NCBI GenBank assembly: GCA_024693165.1
Contig: JAILLM010000018.1
Location: forward strand, 1-8,171
Length of the DNA stretch: 8,171 nt
Source of the DNA: Bacilli bacterium
GTDB lineage: Bacteria; Bacillota_I; Bacilli_A; RF39; UBA660
Reading direction: 5' to 3'
A model generated the notes under the pieces. It saw nothing but the letters and a program-made list of their open reading frames with translations. It had not been told where the DNA came from and searched no databases. Shown here piece after piece: positions 5,967-8,171 of this stretch (the stretch's first letter is position 1; every line of letters starts with the position of its first letter). Made by a program: the position numbers and the translations under genes.

Positions 5967-6872
5967 ATGAAGTATGTATATGTTTTAAACTCATTTGGAA
6001 ATAATAAAGTTAAAGATTTATCGCAAAAACTAGATGTAATATCTAATAGATTAGATTTAGATTATGAAATAAGTATAAATAATTCTTTAGTATCTACTGA
6101 AGACATTATAGATAAATATAAAGATTCGAGAAATGTAATTGTCCCAGTAGGTGGAGATGGAATGATTAATAGAGTTCTAAATAGAATCATGGGTACTAAT
6201 AATATCTTAGGATTTCTTCCATATGGTACAGGAAATGATTTTGCAAGAACAATCAAAGAAACACTAGAAGAAGGTGTAAATGAAGTAAATGTAGTTAGAA
6301 TAAACGAAAAATATTTCATTAATGTCGCTTGTTTTGGTGTTGATGCTGAGATTGCTAACGATGATAGATTTGTTCATAGTAAAATCATTCCTAAAAAACT
6401 TAGATATAAAGTCGGAGTACCTTCTCATTTTCTTAATTACAAACCAGAAGAATTAAAAGTAAAAGTAAATGGTGAAGAAATAAATAAAGAATTTACTACT
6501 GTGGTAGTTTGCAATGCTAAATACTATGGTGGTGGATTTAAAGTTGGACCTAACAGTATAGTTAATGATTCAAAAATCGAAGTATATCTTGTAGAACAAA
6601 TGAAAATGCTTGATATGGTTGGTACAATTCTAAGCATGAAAAAAGGAAAACACGAAGAAAAAGATGGAGTAAGAAAAATCACTACTGATAGCTTAATTAT
6701 TTCTTCTGAAAACACAATTGATAGTAATATTGATGGTGAAAAATATTCAAATACTAATTTTGATATGAGTGTTATTCCAAATGGAATTGAAGTCTTAAAC
6801 AATCAATATTTAATTGAATGTTTTGAAGATATAAATAAAAAAAGAATATTTAGAAAGAATAAAAAAAGGTAA
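5967..6872 (+). CDS. diacylglycerol kinase / YegS-like lipid kinase
   Basis: This 301-residue cytoplasmic enzyme is expected to phosphorylate a lipid, most likely diacylglycerol, with ATP. In Gram-positives that reaction recycles diacylglycerol released during lipoteichoic acid synthesis. The catalytic domain shows VPVGGDGMINRVLN with GGDG at 62-65, the nucleotide-binding motif, and PYGTGNDFAR at 85-94, a hallmark of the family. The C-terminal beta domain has YYGGG near residue 187 and NIDGE with Asp256-Gly-Glu258, which supplies catalytic and metal-site residues. Length is normal for DagK/YegS proteins. Oddities are Met66 where Thr usually follows GGDG, NSFGNNK at 8-14 in place of the common NPxSG loop, and a strongly basic last dozen residues that might touch anionic membrane. 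GGAGA at 5956-5960 is the ribosome site, inside the preceding gene. The specific substrate is inferred from the family only. Confidence 0.92.
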   Translation: MKYVYVLNSFGNNKVKDLSQKLDVISNRLDLDYEISINNSLVSTEDIIDKYKDSRNVIVPVGGDGMINRVLNRIMGTNNILGFLPYGTGNDFARTIKETLEEGVNEVNVVRINEKYFINVACFGVDAEIANDDRFVHSKIIPKKLRYKVGVPSHFLNYKPEELKVKVNGEEINKEFTTVVVCNAKYYGGGFKVGPNSIVNDSKIEVYLVEQMKMLDMVGTILSMKKGKHEEKDGVRKITTDSLIISSENTIDSNIDGEKYSNTNFDMSVIPNGIEVLNNQYLIECFEDINKKRIFRKNKKR

Positions 6873-6875
6873 GTT

Positions 6876-7511
6876 ATGAATACAGATAATATAAGTGTTA
6901 ATACTCAAAGTAGTATTAAAATTAATTTAGATAAAATAGTTTATTTTGATCCATTTGAAATTAAAGAAGAGTCTCATGATGCTGATATAATTTTTATTAC
7001 ACACGACCATTATGATCATTTTGATATTAATTCTATAAATAATATTAAAAATGATAACACTATCGTAGTTACACCTTCATCAATGAAAGATAAAGTAAAT
7101 AGTATTTCATTTAAAGATTATATTTATTTAAATCCCAATGAAGAAACTAGTATTTATGGAATAAATATAAAAACTATTCCTTCTTATAACATTAATAAAA
7201 GTTTTCATCCCAAAGCAAATAATTGGTTAGGATACATTATAGAATTCAATAATATTAAATACTATATCGCAGGTGATACTGATATCACTGATGAAAACAA
7301 ACAAGTGAAATGTGATATAGCATTTCTTCCATGTGGAGGAACTTATACAATGGATTATAATGAAGCAGCTGAACTTGCAAAAACAATTAACCCAAAAGTA
7401 TTAATACCAATACATTATGGATCAATTGTTGGAACAAAAGAAGATGGATTAAAAATAAAAGAATTATTAAAAGATACTTCAATTGAAGTAATAGAAAAAA
7501 TAAGATTTTAA
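6876..7511 (+). CDS. metallo-beta-lactamase fold hydrolase (UlaG/UPF0173-like)
   Basis: This 211-residue cytoplasmic protein carries a full MBL-fold metal site: H43-D-H45-Y-D47-H48 (the HxHxDH motif), Asp134 in AGDTD and His180 in IPIHYG. The early SSIKINLDKIVYFDPF strand and absence of a long loop resemble the COG2220 branch, which includes L-ascorbate-6-phosphate lactonase UlaG and UPF0173 proteins, rather than glyoxalase II or RNase J. A single expected metal ligand, a histidine in the middle of the fold, may be His111 in SFHPKANNW. The substrate is unknown. The gene starts 3 nt after the lipid kinase stop in the same frame, with AAAGG at 6865-6869 as ribosome site. Co-expression with a lipid kinase makes a phosphorylated or lipid-derived ester worth considering, but no motif proves it. 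Confidence 0.9.
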   Translation: MNTDNISVNTQSSIKINLDKIVYFDPFEIKEESHDADIIFITHDHYDHFDINSINNIKNDNTIVVTPSSMKDKVNSISFKDYIYLNPNEETSIYGINIKTIPSYNINKSFHPKANNWLGYIIEFNNIKYYIAGDTDITDENKQVKCDIAFLPCGGTYTMDYNEAAELAKTINPKVLIPIHYGSIVGTKEDGLKIKELLKDTSIEVIEKIRF

Positions 7512-7521
7512 GGAGATAATT

Positions 7522-8103
7522 ATGGCATTACATTTTAGCAACCCTATGATATATGGGGTAAGATGGGATTCAGCAGTTAAATCAAAGTTTTTAATGCAAA
7601 CTTGGATGAAATTTGCTGAATATTTAAGAGAAGACGAAAAAGAGTTTTTAGAAACTATAAAAGATAAGAATGCATTAGACTTATCAGTTCAAGAATTAGA
7701 AAAGTATAAAAGTATAAAGAATCAAATTGAATTTTCAAAATTACTTCCTAAGTATGAACAACATAATTGTACTCGTGAAGAATATGATTTGGTTTCTGAT
7801 TTCTTTGATAAAAATTCTTTAAAGGATTTTATGAGAAGTAGATTAACTGATGAGGAAGTAAGAGAATCTCTTGATATTGTTGATGATTTAAAAGATGAAG
7901 AATTACCAGCTTTTATTAAAGAACAAGAGAGTGTTTATGATAATTTATCAGTTTCTCAAACTTATACATTATATTTAGCTAATAGTAGACTAAAGTACAT
8001 TGATGATTGTGAATTTAATGAAAGAATGAGAAGAGAAACTATTGAAAGAAATCAAGCACTAATAAGAAGTTTAGCAAGAGATTATGGCTTTAGAGTATTT
8101 TAA
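7522..8103 (+). CDS. hypothetical protein, 193 aa
   Basis: I do not recognise this protein. TAAGGAG at 7509-7515 overlaps the MBL stop codon and places ATG 7522 at good spacing, so translation is probably coupled. The product appears mostly alpha-helical and highly charged, with Glu/Lys/Arg-rich heptad-like stretches such as SVQELEKYKSIKNQIEFSKL and LDIVDDLKDEELPAFIKEQE. It has an aromatic N-terminal segment (IYGVRWDSAVKSKFLMQTWMKF) and a conserved-looking C-terminus ending SLARDYGFRVF. Two cysteines are present; there is no signal peptide, transmembrane helix or evident catalytic motif. A cytoplasmic helical scaffold or binding protein is plausible. Codon use matches the operon. The frame is intact and closely spaced to genes on both sides, which supports a real gene. 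Confidence 0.82.
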   Translation: MALHFSNPMIYGVRWDSAVKSKFLMQTWMKFAEYLREDEKEFLETIKDKNALDLSVQELEKYKSIKNQIEFSKLLPKYEQHNCTREEYDLVSDFFDKNSLKDFMRSRLTDEEVRESLDIVDDLKDEELPAFIKEQESVYDNLSVSQTYTLYLANSRLKYIDDCEFNERMRRETIERNQALIRSLARDYGFRVF

Positions 8104-8116
8104 TAATAGAGGCATA

Positions 8117-8171
8117 ATGAGTAGATTATATGATATTAAATTAGATGAAACTAATTTACATTTATTAGAAA
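8117..8171 (+). CDS. start of a further operon gene (cut by window end)
   Basis: ATG at 8117 opens a frame that stays open to the last base (18 codons, beginning MSRLYDIKLDETNLHLLE). AGAGG at 8108-8112 lies 4 nt before it, a slightly short spacing. It begins 13 nt after the 193-aa gene with no terminator between, so it probably continues the operon. Too little is visible to propose a function. Confidence 0.6.
   Translation, partial: MSRLYDIKLDETNLHLLE

Noticed and set aside
6062..6802. Two minus-strand open frames inside the lipid kinase gene
   Set aside because: They are antisense shadows of conserved kinase codons, with Ser/Ile/Pro-rich composition and no plausible promoter.
6837..6869. 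Two A7-G runs near the 3' end of the lipid kinase gene as slippage or frameshift sites leading into the MBL gene
   Set aside because: The MBL gene lies in the same frame as the kinase and has its own start, so a frameshift would not fuse them. No downstream hairpin or pseudoknot is visible, and A-runs are common in this base composition.
1..8171. Defence system, prophage, CRISPR or mobile element
   Set aside because: No nuclease, helicase, integrase, transposase, terminal inverted repeats, spaced repeats or change in composition were found; codon use is even throughout.

Overview
The window is about 8.2 kb of very AT-rich DNA (by eye well under 30% GC). It has closely packed genes, Shine-Dalgarno sites of the AGGAG or AGGTG type, TTGATA/TATAAT-like promoters, short hairpin-plus-U-tract terminators, AGA-dominated arginine codons and a lipobox lipoprotein. 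This points to a low-GC Gram-positive bacterium (Bacillota, Bacilli or a related gut lineage). Trp is written TGG throughout and no reading frame contains an internal TGA, so the standard bacterial code fits better than the Mycoplasma code. I cannot name a species.

Region 1 (1-2871, + strand): the 3' part of an ATP-grasp carboxylate-amine ligase, followed 4 nt later by a full-length glutamine-dependent asparagine synthase and a terminator. The ligase resembles the D-aspartate ligase family, and an asparagine synthase is its known partner in bacteria with D-Asp/D-Asn peptidoglycan cross-bridges. The pair may therefore build and amidate such a bridge (inference).

Region 2 (2872-3309, + strand): a monocistronic 120-aa protein of unknown function with its own extended -10 promoter. 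It ends in a hairpin shared with the convergent gene on the other strand.

Region 3 (3308-5060): two divergently transcribed genes. The minus-strand gene encodes a CapA-type metallophosphatase-fold lipoprotein, and the plus-strand gene a small acidic zinc-ribbon protein. They are separated by an intergenic stretch with two near-consensus promoters whose -35 boxes lie only 20 bp apart in mirror symmetry.

Region 4 (5061-8171, + strand): one tight operon with gaps of 2-13 nt. It encodes a GNAT acetyltransferase, a 109-aa unknown, a diacylglycerol-kinase-type lipid kinase, a metallo-beta-lactamase-fold hydrolase, a 193-aa unknown and the start of a further gene cut by the window end. No internal terminator is visible. 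The operon mixes recognisable enzymes with three uncharacterised proteins and is the most open functional question here.

I saw no tRNA, rRNA, CRISPR array, insertion sequence, prophage hallmark or origin. No stretch longer than 300 bases lacks a gene. I found no convincing evidence of a wholly new system. The best leads are the ligase/amidase pair, the lipid-kinase operon and the symmetric divergent promoter.
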